A stretch of 20,685 bases of DNA, taken from the NCBI GenBank assembly GCA_039815505.1, contig JBCBZE010000022.1, forward strand, positions 1 to 20,685. Direction: 5' to 3'. Below the pieces are notes generated by a model, which was not told the DNA's origin, made no database searches, and was given only the letters and a program-made list of their open reading frames with translations. Source of the DNA: CANLWN01 sp039815505. GTDB lineage: Bacteria > Bacteroidota > Bacteroidia > Flavobacteriales > Flavobacteriaceae. Position 1 is the first letter of the stretch, and every line of letters begins with the position of its first letter. Shown one piece after another: positions 1 through 7,371 of the stretch. A program made the translations under genes and the position numbers.

Positions 1-1
1 C

Positions 2-424
2 AATCCAGAAAACGAGGTGGCCATATGGAACATCCATATGGATGCAGACGCTGAATTTATACTACCTGCTTCGAAAACCAAGGTAAGTAGAAACCTATAC
101 TTTTATGAAGGTACGGAAGTTGGTATTGATGATAGAAAAGTTACTTTGAACCATGGCGTTGATTTGCATTCCCAACATGAAGTCGTTATAAAAACTGGTA
201 GTGACAGTGCTCATTTTATACTACTTCAGGGAAAGCCAATAAACGAACCCGTAGCCAAGTATGGCCCTTTTGTTATGAATACAGATACGGAGATACAGCA
301 AGCTATGGACGAATACCGATTAACACAGTTTGGGGGATGGCCGTGGCCGTACCCGGATAATGTACATCCCAAGGAAAAAGGCAGGTTTGCCCAATATCCA
401 GATGGTACTTTAGTGGAAAAGTAA
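2..424 (+). CDS. Pirin family protein, C-terminal part (5' truncated by window edge)
   Basis: The reading frame is open from base 2 and runs to TAA at 422-424, so the gene begins upstream of the window; the GTG at 17 is an internal codon, not the start. The visible part is the second cupin half of a pirin. It has the typical segment PVAKYGPFVMNT followed by an amphipathic stretch ending in FGGWPWP, and a tail naming the protein's own Asp/Pro-rich end. Pirins are cupin proteins with a metal site in the N-terminal half, which is missing here, so metal binding or quercetinase-like activity cannot be judged. The gene is convergent with the acetyltransferase gene that ends at 449, with 24 bases between the stop codons and no clear terminator hairpin. 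Family assignment is confident; function is not. Confidence 0.85.
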   Translation, partial: NPENEVAIWNIHMDADAEFILPASKTKVSRNLYFYEGTEVGIDDRKVTLNHGVDLHSQHEVVIKTGSDSAHFILLQGKPINEPVAKYGPFVMNTDTEIQQAMDEYRLTQFGGWPWPYPDNVHPKEKGRFAQYPDGTLVEK

Positions 425-448
425 GCCGTTACCCTTACATTTCTAGAA

Positions 449-769
449 TTAAGAAATGGAATAGCCCCTTGCCAAAATACCATCGGCCCTTTCTGGATGG
501 CGTTTAAGATAAGCGGCAACGAACGGGCATAGGGGGGCCATTTTTAAATCGGAGTTTTTTATAAAATCCAACACTTTGGAAACCAAGGTACTGCCCACGC
601 CTTGGCCTTCTAAATTTTGCGGGACTTCGGTATGGGTCAAATAGATGATCCCCTGCTTGGAAACCATATAATCCATATAGGCGATATCTCCATTGATATG
701 GATTTCGAATTTCTTCTTTGTATCGGAATCATTATTGATGAGTTCCAAATCTTTCCACTGATTTTCCAC
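449..769 (-). CDS. Small GNAT-type N-acetyltransferase (YjdJ-like)
   Basis: A protein of 106 residues with the minimal GNAT core: a beta strand ending in ...IIYLTHTEVP, the acetyl-CoA pyrophosphate-binding loop GQGVGS (about residues 56-61), and the C-terminal signature CPFVAAYLKRHPE (about residues 81-93). This signature marks the small stand-alone YjdJ-like group. Proteins of this group are usually 90-100 residues long, so the length fits. The start is GTG at 767-769, four bases after the stop of the zinc-finger gene; no ATG lies closer to the expected N terminus. It is the last gene of the four-gene minus-strand unit that begins with the histidine kinase. The acetyl acceptor is unknown. 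Confidence 0.85.
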   Translation of the reverse strand: MENQWKDLELINNDSDTKKKFEIHINGDIAYMDYMVSKQGIIYLTHTEVPQNLEGQGVGSTLVSKVLDFIKNSDLKMAPLCPFVAAYLKRHPERADGILARGYSIS

Positions 770-773
770 TGTT

Positions 774-1055
774 TTAAAATTTTAAAAAAGCCCTGTCTTG
801 ATAACACCAGGCCCAATTTTCGTTCGGTTCCGCCGATGTGATTACGGGATGGTCATGACTTGTATAATGTTTACTGGCATGTTTATTCGGGGACGAATCG
901 CAGCATAGGGTTATCCCGCACGCCTGGCATGTTCTTAAGTGTACCCAGGTAGCTCCGATCTCAACGCATTCCGCACATTCATAGACCTCGGCTTTTTTTA
1001 TGGTACCCACATTAAATGCCGTCAAATGATGACACTTCACTCTTTTTGACCCCAT
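774..1055 (-). CDS. UBP-type zinc-finger protein
   Basis: A 93-residue protein that is almost entirely one ZnF-UBP domain. Candidate ligands in order are C8 and H10 (CHH), C27/C30 (CAEC), C43/C46 (CQAC), C51, and the histidines at 59, 63, 67 and 69. The aromatic tail NWAWCYQD is also typical. In eukaryotes this fold in deubiquitinases and HDAC6 binds the free C-terminal Gly-Gly of ubiquitin. Bacterial copies are short single-domain proteins of unknown ligand. The ATG at 1055 lies two bases after the stop of the flavoprotein gene, so the two are surely co-transcribed and probably translationally coupled. I infer a role as an adaptor or partner of the response-regulator flavoprotein; nothing in the sequence proves this. 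Confidence 0.88.
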   Translation of the reverse strand: MGSKRVKCHHLTAFNVGTIKKAEVYECAECVEIGATWVHLRTCQACGITLCCDSSPNKHASKHYTSHDHPVITSAEPNENWAWCYQDRAFLKF

Positions 1056-1057
1056 AC

Positions 1058-2722
1058 TTATATTTCTGTTAAATATTCGTGCACAAATTTAATTGCCATT
1101 GATCCCTCCCCTACGGCAGAGGCTACCCTATTCATTGCACCGGCCCTAACATCACCGGAAGCAAAAATACCAGGACTGCAAGTTTCCAATAAAAAGGGTT
1201 CGCGCTCTTTTTTCCATATTTTTCTGAAGTTATCATATTTCACCAAATCCCTTCCGGTCTCTAAAAAACCGCGTTCATTTTTAAGTATGTCCAACGTTAT
1301 CCAATCCGTATATGGTCTAGAACCTATAAAAATAAACAATGCATGTGCTTCCACTTTCTTGCTTTCCTCTAAACGATCGTTGCGCAACTCCAGGTGAGAC
1401 AGGCGTTTGTTCTTACCCATGACTTTGGTAATATTGGTGTTGGGAATCAGGGTAATATTATCAATTGCATTGATCTGATCTATTAAGTACCGGGACATAC
1501 TGCTCGATAAATCATCCTTGCGAATAACGATATATACGTTTTTAGCGAAATTGGAAAGGTATACGGCCGATTGCCCCGCAGAATTACCTCCGCCAACGAT
1601 ATAGACCTCCTTGTTTCTACATGCCTGTGCTTCGGTCATGGAAGAACCATAATAAATACCTGCACCGGTATAGTCCTCAACACCCTCAGCGGGTAACTTT
1701 CTGTAATTGACGCCTGTGGAAACCACGATACTCTTGGTTCGTATTTCGGTACCATCGTCCAACACAATAATTTTGTAACCGTCCATGGTTTTAATTGAGG
1801 TCACCTCTCTTGGGGAAAGAAATTCTATACCAAAACGTTTGGCTTGGGTAATGGCCCTATGGGTCAATTCCTGTCCACTAAGTCCGTTGGGAAAGCCTAG
1901 ATAATTTTCTATCCTTGAGCTGGTTCCCGCTTGTCCACCGGGAGCTTTTTTCTCGATCAAAAGTGTTTTAAGTCCTTCTGAACCCCCATATACGGCTGCG
2001 GCCAAGCCAGAAGGACCGGCACCGATAATCACAACATCATATAGGTTTTCTTTAGCTTCCGCATTAAGGCCCAAGCGCTTGGCCAATTCAGCAATGGTGG
2101 GGTTACACATACAATCACCATCCGGGAAGGATACCACCGGCATATCCTTGGTCTCCAAATTATGTAGTTGGGCAATTTCCTTGGCTTTTTCATTGACCTC
2201 CATGTCTAGCCATTGAAATGGAAACAAGTTACTGGATAAAAAATCCTTGATATCGTGGGTATGTGGATTAAATTGATATCCAACTACTTTAATACCATCG
2301 AATTCCGGTAAATAGTTTAAATGCCAAACTTCCAACAAATCGTCCAATATAGGATATAGTTTCTCCTCCGGTGGATTCCAAGGTTTGGATAAATAATAGT
2401 CTAACTGAACATCATTGATCGCTTTAATGGCGGCATCCGTATCCGAATAGGCCGTTAACAGCACTTTTTTTGCTTCGGGGTATTGCTTCTTTGCCTCCTC
2501 CAAAAATTCGACCCCTAGCATTTCTGGCATGCGTTGGTCCACCAAAAACAACGCTATAGTTTCACTTTTCTTTTTCAATTCGGTCAATACCTCCAAAGCT
2601 TCCTTGGGGGAGTTGGTTCTTAAAATCCGATATTCCTTTTGGTATCTTGATTTTAGGTCACGGGTAACGGCCGCCAGAACCTGCGGATCATCATCAATGG
2701 CAAATAGAATAGGTTTCTTCAT
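1058..2722 (-). CDS. Response regulator fused to a thioredoxin-reductase-like FAD/NAD(P) oxidoreductase
   Basis: A 554-residue fusion. Residues 1-125 are a CheY-like receiver with acidic residues at 10-12, phospho-acceptor D62 (LVDQRMP), T90 and K113. Residues about 143-220 have the strand-helix order of a glutaredoxin/thioredoxin fold, with the conserved cis-Pro region DMPVVSFPDG, but the active-site position reads PHTHD instead of CxxC. Residues 228-554 are a thioredoxin-reductase-like flavoprotein: FAD loop GAGPSG (234-239), GGQ (262-264), NAD(P) loop GGGNSA (377-382) and the second FAD motif ASGDVR (521-526). The redox CxxC expected after the GIYY strand is replaced by GSSMTE (359-364). 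It therefore binds FAD and a pyridine nucleotide but cannot act as a standard disulfide reductase. The ATG at 2722 follows the kinase stop by 23 bases; the kinase is the likely phosphodonor. Confidence 0.93.
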   Translation of the reverse strand: MKKPILFAIDDDPQVLAAVTRDLKSRYQKEYRILRTNSPKEALEVLTELKKKSETIALFLVDQRMPEMLGVEFLEEAKKQYPEAKKVLLTAYSDTDAAIKAINDVQLDYYLSKPWNPPEEKLYPILDDLLEVWHLNYLPEFDGIKVVGYQFNPHTHDIKDFLSSNLFPFQWLDMEVNEKAKEIAQLHNLETKDMPVVSFPDGDCMCNPTIAELAKRLGLNAEAKENLYDVVIIGAGPSGLAAAVYGGSEGLKTLLIEKKAPGGQAGTSSRIENYLGFPNGLSGQELTHRAITQAKRFGIEFLSPREVTSIKTMDGYKIIVLDDGTEIRTKSIVVSTGVNYRKLPAEGVEDYTGAGIYYGSSMTEAQACRNKEVYIVGGGNSAGQSAVYLSNFAKNVYIVIRKDDLSSSMSRYLIDQINAIDNITLIPNTNITKVMGKNKRLSHLELRNDRLEESKKVEAHALFIFIGSRPYTDWITLDILKNERGFLETGRDLVKYDNFRKIWKKEREPFLLETCSPGIFASGDVRAGAMNRVASAVGEGSMAIKFVHEYLTEI

Positions 2723-2745
2723 TTTTGGGCCTTCACTTATTTATG

Positions 2746-4134
2746 TTATTCAATGGGGATACAAACGGTAAAATTGGTTTCTCCAAGCTTGGAGCTTACT
2801 TTGATTTCCCCTTTATGTTGATTCACGATTCGTTGTACCACTTCCAATCCCATTCCCGTGCCTTCACCAATCGCCTTTGTCGTAAAAAAAGGGTCAAAAA
2901 TGGTCCTAATATTTTCTTCCGGTATACCCTTACCGTTATCTATAATCTCTGTTTTTATAAATGCCCCGTCTTTATACGCTTTCACCAAAAGTCTTCCATT
3001 TTCATCCATTGCATCAATGGCATTATCGATTAGATTGGTCCATACTTGGTTTATTTCGCTTACCATTATTTTTGGTTGTGGCATATCTTCCTGAAATTCC
3101 TTTTCAACGGCAATATTTTTTCGCTTCAACTTATGGTTCAGCATGGTCAAAGTGCTTTTAATGCCTTGCCTGATATCTGCTGATTGCGCTTCGGGAGCAT
3201 TATCCATATGGGTATAACTTTTAACAGAAGCGACCAAGGCTGAAATTCGCTGGGCAGCTTCTTGAATTTCATCCACCATTTTCTCCGTGGTAAGTACGTT
3301 CTCTATCCATTCTATAGTGGTTGGGAAGTTTTCCTTTCCGGTAGTCCCATAAATCCGTTCCATGGCCGTTACGTCCATACAAAAATCGAGCAGGGTTTCG
3401 GTAAGCTCATACGGATTTTCCACATTATGTTCCTCTAACCAAAGTTCCATCGCATCTTCTTTTTCGGTCCGCTCCATTAAACCCATGTTATTTTCGGGCC
3501 TATGGGTGAGTTTTTCGAAAAGAACGTCGTTGATTACATCTATTTCTTCGGAAGTCGCTTTAATGGATATGATTCTTTTGAATTTTTCCGGAACGTTTCC
3601 CAAATGCTTTTTTAGCTCTTTTGCCCCCCGCGCCATGGCCGAGGCCGGATTATTGAGTTCATGGGCCAGACCCGCGGACAGCTTGCCCAATGCCATCATC
3701 TTTTCTGCCTGTACATTGTTCTTGGCAAATTCTCGCGTACGTGAGGTCATTTCATGAACAAAAGCTTCTGTAAGTTCATAACAACTCGTGGTCATTTTTC
3801 TAAAATGGTCACTGGACATCACCAAGACCCGGCAATCTTTTACAACTTCCCCATAACCAATGGCGGTAGTGGCCCTGGAATAGGGCAGGGCACCGGAAAT
3901 ACCATTTTGATGTACCTTGGCCACCAATTTATAGTTGCCATTTTGTTCTACCTTAATATCAATTTCCCCTTCCAATAGGATAAAGAGCCTATCTATGGGA
4001 TCTCCCTTGCTAAAAAGGAAACCACCAACGGGTATATGTTCCAAGTGTGAATGCTGAATAAGCCATTGCAACTGTTCTTCAGGAACTTCGGATATAGCGG
4101 AAACTTTGCTTAAATGCATCGGGGTTACTTCCAT
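2746..4134 (-). CDS. Soluble sensor histidine kinase with N-terminal cyclic-nucleotide-binding-like domain
   Basis: A 462-residue protein without a membrane segment, so it acts in the cytosol. Residues about 10-130 form a CRP-type cyclic-nucleotide-binding-like domain: FSKGDPIDRLFILLEGEIDI is followed by a phosphate-cassette-like stretch with PYSRATTA (84-91). The dimerisation/phosphotransfer helix carries H158 in GLAHELNNP. The C-terminal ATPase domain has the N box (NLIDNAIDAMDENG), the G1 box (IDNGKGIP), the F box (FDPFFTTK) and the G2 box (GTGMGLEVV), so it looks catalytically complete. It starts with ATG at 4134; an internal ATG five codons later is a possible alternative. It is the first gene of the unit and is directly followed by the receiver-flavoprotein fusion, its probable cognate partner. 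The ligand of the sensor domain, whether cAMP, cGMP or another, cannot be told. Confidence 0.92.
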   Translation of the reverse strand: MEVTPMHLSKVSAISEVPEEQLQWLIQHSHLEHIPVGGFLFSKGDPIDRLFILLEGEIDIKVEQNGNYKLVAKVHQNGISGALPYSRATTAIGYGEVVKDCRVLVMSSDHFRKMTTSCYELTEAFVHEMTSRTREFAKNNVQAEKMMALGKLSAGLAHELNNPASAMARGAKELKKHLGNVPEKFKRIISIKATSEEIDVINDVLFEKLTHRPENNMGLMERTEKEDAMELWLEEHNVENPYELTETLLDFCMDVTAMERIYGTTGKENFPTTIEWIENVLTTEKMVDEIQEAAQRISALVASVKSYTHMDNAPEAQSADIRQGIKSTLTMLNHKLKRKNIAVEKEFQEDMPQPKIMVSEINQVWTNLIDNAIDAMDENGRLLVKAYKDGAFIKTEIIDNGKGIPEENIRTIFDPFFTTKAIGEGTGMGLEVVQRIVNQHKGEIKVSSKLGETNFTVCIPIE

Positions 4135-4259
4135 CTTTTAAAAATAAACCATTAGTTTACCTTTTGCAATAGCCCAAATGTGAAGGAAATGTTATAAAAG
4201 CAAGGTTGGGAATCAGCGATTAAAATAACACCTTTAGGCCATGAAGGGTAAAAATTATC

Positions 4260-5567
4260 TTATACCCTTACTATCTTGGCTCCGATGGCCCTTAAACGCG
4301 TATCAATAGCTTCATAACCACGGTCTATCTGTTCTATGTTGTGGATGGTAGAAGTTCCCTTGGCGGACAAAGCGGCGATCAGCAAGGAAATCCCAGCCCT
4401 TATATCCGGGGATACCATGGTCGTGGCCTTTAAGGTAGATTTAAAGTCATGCCCTATAACCGTGGCCCTATGGGGATCGCATAGAATTATTTTAGCGCCC
4501 ATATCTATTAATTTATCCACAAAAAACAAACGGCTTTCGAACATTTTTTGATGGATCAGGACCTCCCCCCTTGCCTGTGTAGAGACTACCAGGACAATAC
4601 TTAATAAATCTGGGGTAAGTCCTGGCCAAGGGGCGTCCGCAATGGTCAAAATTGAACCATCTATATAATTCTGTATCTGGTAGCCGTTTTTATGCTGGGG
4701 AATATGGATATGGTCTCCCTTGCGTTCAACGGTAATCCCCAATTTTCTAAAGGCTGTGGGAATCTGACCCAAATCGTCCCAACTTACATTTTTGATCGTA
4801 AGCTCGCTTTTGGTCATAGCGGCAAGCCCTATCCAACTACCTATTTCGATCATATCGGGCAGCATGGTATGTTCGGTACCGACCAATTCATCCACACCAT
4901 CTATGTGCAACATATTGGAACCTACTCCGGAGATCTTAGCGCCCATCCGGTTCAACATTTTGCATAATTGTTGCAAGTAAGGTTCGCAGGCGGCATTATA
5001 GATGGTGGTTCTTCCTTCGGCCAATACGGCTGCCATAACAATATTGGCGGTTCCGGTCACCGAGGCTTCGTCCAGCAACATGTATGTACCCTTGAGCTTT
5101 TGCGCCTCGACACCATAAAAATGTTCTTCTTTATTGTATCTAAACTTTGCACCCAGGTTTATAAATCCTTCGAAATGGGTATCCAGTCTTCTACGGCCTA
5201 TTTTATCGCCTCCCGGTTTGGGGATATACCCCTTTCCAAAACGAGCCAACAAGGGGCCTACCAACATAATAGATCCGCGCAGTCCCCTACCATCCTTTTT
5301 AAACTGATCGGACTGTAGGTAATCCAAGTTTATGTCATCTGCCTTAAATGTATAGGAACCTTTTCCTTTTTTCTGGATTTTTACCCCTAAATCCTCTAAA
5401 AGGGAAATTAGTTTATTTACATCAACAATATCCGGGATATTCTTGATCGTCACTTTCTCTGGTGTCAATAATACGGCACAAAGTATTTGAAGTGCCTCGT
5501 TTTTGGCACCTTGGGGTGTTATTTCGCCGTGCAGTTGATGGCCACCCTCAATTTTAAATGTTCCCAT
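4260..5567 (-). CDS. murA: UDP-N-acetylglucosamine 1-carboxyvinyltransferase
   Basis: MurA transfers enolpyruvate from PEP to UDP-GlcNAc, the first committed step of peptidoglycan synthesis, in the cytosol. At 435 residues it has the usual length. Visible signatures are GAKNEAL with K22 and N23 at the same positions as in E. coli, the substrate-loop region PGGDKIGRRRLDTH, TPDLLS (matching the region of the catalytic Asp305), and SPDIRAGISLL near the C terminus, including the Arg equivalent to Arg397. The loop Cys (Cys115 in E. coli) is Asp (D121) here. In other bacteria this natural change keeps the enzyme active but prevents covalent modification by fosfomycin. The start ATG is 14 bases after the DUF4290 gene, so the two form one transcription unit. 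Confidence 0.96.
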   Translation of the reverse strand: MGTFKIEGGHQLHGEITPQGAKNEALQILCAVLLTPEKVTIKNIPDIVDVNKLISLLEDLGVKIQKKGKGSYTFKADDINLDYLQSDQFKKDGRGLRGSIMLVGPLLARFGKGYIPKPGGDKIGRRRLDTHFEGFINLGAKFRYNKEEHFYGVEAQKLKGTYMLLDEASVTGTANIVMAAVLAEGRTTIYNAACEPYLQQLCKMLNRMGAKISGVGSNMLHIDGVDELVGTEHTMLPDMIEIGSWIGLAAMTKSELTIKNVSWDDLGQIPTAFRKLGITVERKGDHIHIPQHKNGYQIQNYIDGSILTIADAPWPGLTPDLLSIVLVVSTQARGEVLIHQKMFESRLFFVDKLIDMGAKIILCDPHRATVIGHDFKSTLKATTMVSPDIRAGISLLIAALSAKGTSTIHNIEQIDRGYEAIDTRLRAIGAKIVRV

Positions 5568-5581
5568 TTAAGATTAAAAGA

Positions 5582-6235
5582 TTAGTACCGCTTTTTACCA
5601 CGATTGTTGTTTCTTTGATTCTTTTTACCGGAATTACCCCTATTACTTTTAGAGGGCCTGTTTTTAAGAAACTGTCCGCTGTCCGTCAAGTTTTCACCAT
5701 CGGAGGCCAAATCGATACGACCGTCACTTAACTCATATAAATGTTTAAAAATAACACTGTCTTCTACCGTATCCTTATTCCAATTTAAGTAGCATTTCTT
5801 CATATGGTTGGCAATGGCATACTCCAATCCGTCTCTCATATCCCCTTTTTCCCAACTAATGGCCACATCGATCATTCGTTTTATATTATTGCCATAAAAT
5901 CGATACTTAGGGAAATTTTGAGGATATTCCAAGGGCTCGGGGCGTTGTTGCAATACCTCCTTGCTGGTAATGGGGAACGGGGAGTCTACATCCAATTGAA
6001 AATCTGACATAATGAACAACTGGTCCCATAATTTATGTTGAAAATCCGGGACATCCCGCAAATGGGGCTGCAAATTCCCCATAACACTTATAATGGATTT
6101 GGCAACCTTGTTTCTTTCTTCCCTATCCGCGATGGATACGGCATGGTCCACCATTTTCTGAAAGTGGCGACCATATTCCGGTATAATGAGCTTTGAACGC
6201 TCAGTATTGTATTCTAAGTTTTCTACTTGATTCAA
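5582..6235 (-). CDS. DUF4290 domain-containing protein
   Basis: A 217-residue soluble protein of the Bacteroidota family DUF4290. Recognisable parts are the N-terminal YNTERSKLIIPEYGRH and a mainly helical body with NNIKRMIDVAISWEKGD in the middle. The last ~40 residues (from about 178) are low-complexity and rich in Asn, Arg, Gly and Lys, ending KNQRNNNRGKKRY. That tail looks disordered and positively charged, and could bind RNA or another polyanion; this is inference. No catalytic motif is seen. In my recollection the order DUF4290-murA is common in flavobacterial genomes, which suggests a link with cell envelope or growth, but the molecular role is unknown. The ATG at 6235 is preceded by a TAnnTTTG-type element at 6255-6262. 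Confidence 0.9.
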   Translation of the reverse strand: MNQVENLEYNTERSKLIIPEYGRHFQKMVDHAVSIADREERNKVAKSIISVMGNLQPHLRDVPDFQHKLWDQLFIMSDFQLDVDSPFPITSKEVLQQRPEPLEYPQNFPKYRFYGNNIKRMIDVAISWEKGDMRDGLEYAIANHMKKCYLNWNKDTVEDSVIFKHLYELSDGRIDLASDGENLTDSGQFLKNRPSKSNRGNSGKKNQRNNNRGKKRY

Positions 6236-6254
6236 ATTAAAAAATTTTGCTTAA

Positions 6255-6262
6255 CAAAAATA
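6255..6262 (-). promoter_or_regulatory. Probable -7 element of the DUF4290-murA promoter
   Basis: On the minus strand these bases read TATTTTTG, a full match to the Bacteroidota -7 consensus TAnnTTTG, ending 19 bases before the ATG at 6235. A TTTG that could serve as the -33 element lies upstream, but the spacer is about 25 bases, longer than the usual 19-21. The assignment is therefore tentative. Confidence 0.4.
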
Positions 6263-6319
6263 AAAGGAAGTGTTGTTATAACGGTTGCAAAGTAGCAAAA
6301 TTATAGTACATATGCTATT

Positions 6320-6607
6320 TTATAGGGATATTACCCCTTTAATTTCCCCCACTTCCCTATACTTTTGGATAACCGCATCGGGGTTTTTAAGGTTTACTGT
6401 AATGGAAACACTGGTGTATTTTCCTTTTTTTGATTTCTTTGATTCAATGACCGCTCCGGTATTGTCGAAGATTTTGTGGATTTGATCAATTTTTTCTGCA
6501 TCCGAGGGTACAATAAATTTATAGAGATAATCCGAGGGCCAGCCATTATTCTGTTCCAACTGCTCTTTAAGGCGTACGTAAAATTCGTCCGATTTTTCAG
6601 AATCCAT
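6320..6607 (-). CDS. DUF493 family protein (YbeD-like)
   Basis: A 95-residue cytosolic protein of the DUF493/YbeD family, a small ACT-like alpha-beta fold. The typical core is visible: a strand with YLYKFIVPS, a helix with KIDQIHKIF, then KGKYTSVSITVNLKNPDAVIQKYREV. The family has no known enzymatic function, and a regulatory ligand-binding role is only suspected from the fold. It starts with ATG at 6607, and a TATATTTG element sits just upstream. It is separated by 84 bases from the DUF4290 gene, which has its own promoter-like element, so the two may be transcribed separately. On the other side it is divergent from the ATPase-recQ-fmt unit. Confidence 0.88.
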   Translation of the reverse strand: MDSEKSDEFYVRLKEQLEQNNGWPSDYLYKFIVPSDAEKIDQIHKIFDNTGAVIESKKSKKGKYTSVSITVNLKNPDAVIQKYREVGEIKGVISL

Positions 6608-6620
6608 AATCTATTTTTTA

Positions 6621-6628
6621 CAAATATA
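6621..6628 (-). promoter_or_regulatory. Possible -7 element for the DUF493 gene
   Basis: The minus strand reads TATATTTG, an exact match to TAnnTTTG. It ends 13 bases before the ATG, which would give a very short leader. No TTG is found at the usual 19-21 base distance; the nearest gives a spacer of only 12. Position and consensus support it; spacing does not. Confidence 0.35.
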
Positions 6629-6807
6629 AAATAAGGTTCCCAAAATCCTATGAAGCGGCCATCAACAATCGGCTTATTTTCATAATGATATCCGGTATTT
6701 TGGCAAGGTTATCCTTGTGATCAAAAAAATAATGTATAAGTAGGGCGGGAAAGGATGGTACCACTTATTGGGGTTTCACTACTTTTGTAGTATCAACAAA
6801 ACGGGAA

Positions 6808-7371
6808 TTGGGTAAAAAGCGAATCGTTATTACAGGAGGTCCGGGAACCGGAAAAACAGTTGTGATACAACAGCTCGAAAAAGCAGGCTTTCACTGTTTT
6901 CATGAAATCATCAGAACCATGACCTTGGAAGCTAAGAAAAAAGGGGATGCCAAGACTTTTGTTTCCAATCCCATCGTAAGCGTAAATAATCCGGCTGAAT
7001 TCAACAACGCTATTTTAGAAGGAAGGATACAGCAATTTAAGGACGCGTATAAAGTAAAAGGAGCCTATGCCTTTTATGACCGGGGCATTCCGGATGTGCT
7101 TGCCTACATGGATTTTTTTGACCAATCCTATGCAAAGCCGTTTATAACGGCATGCAAACAGCATATTTATGATACTATATTTCTATTGCCGCCATGGGAG
7201 GAAATTTATGTTTCTGACAATGAACGGTTGGAAAGTTTTGAGGAAGCATTGGAGGTCCATAAACATTTGGAAAGCACCTATACCAGATTTGGATATGATA
7301 TCACCCTAGTTCCAAAAACGACCATTGAGGAACGGTTTTTATTCATCCTTAAAAAATTAAACATCCAATAG
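6808..7371 (+). CDS. AAA-type P-loop ATPase (AAA_28/NadR-kinase-like)
   Basis: A 187-residue soluble protein. The Walker A motif GGPGTGKT is at residues 10-17 directly after the first strand, and a conserved YDRGIPDVLAYMDF block (about residues 93-106) matches the DRG-type segment of the AAA_28 / NadR nucleotide-kinase-like group. The closing region with ESTYTRFGYDITLVPK is the usual end of these one-domain proteins. Members bind ATP or GTP; some related domains phosphorylate small substrates, but the substrate here is unknown. The start is TTG at 6808, chosen because it sits six residues before the first strand and no ATG lies upstream in frame near it. Its stop overlaps the start of recQ by one base (TAGTG), which implies translational coupling. 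Confidence 0.87.
   Translation: MGKKRIVITGGPGTGKTVVIQQLEKAGFHCFHEIIRTMTLEAKKKGDAKTFVSNPIVSVNNPAEFNNAILEGRIQQFKDAYKVKGAYAFYDRGIPDVLAYMDFFDQSYAKPFITACKQHIYDTIFLLPPWEEIYVSDNERLESFEEALEVHKHLESTYTRFGYDITLVPKTTIEERFLFILKKLNIQ

Noticed and set aside
4135..4170. Promoter TTG-N20-TATTTTTA before the histidine kinase
   Set aside because: Spacing is good but the -7 element would almost touch the ATG, leaving no leader, and the last base does not match the consensus.
6780..6787. TACTTTTG as -7 element for the ATPase-recQ-fmt unit
   Set aside because: The octamer fits TAnnTTTG and the position suits the TTG start at 6808, but no TTG lies 17-23 bases upstream, so I did not list it as a feature.
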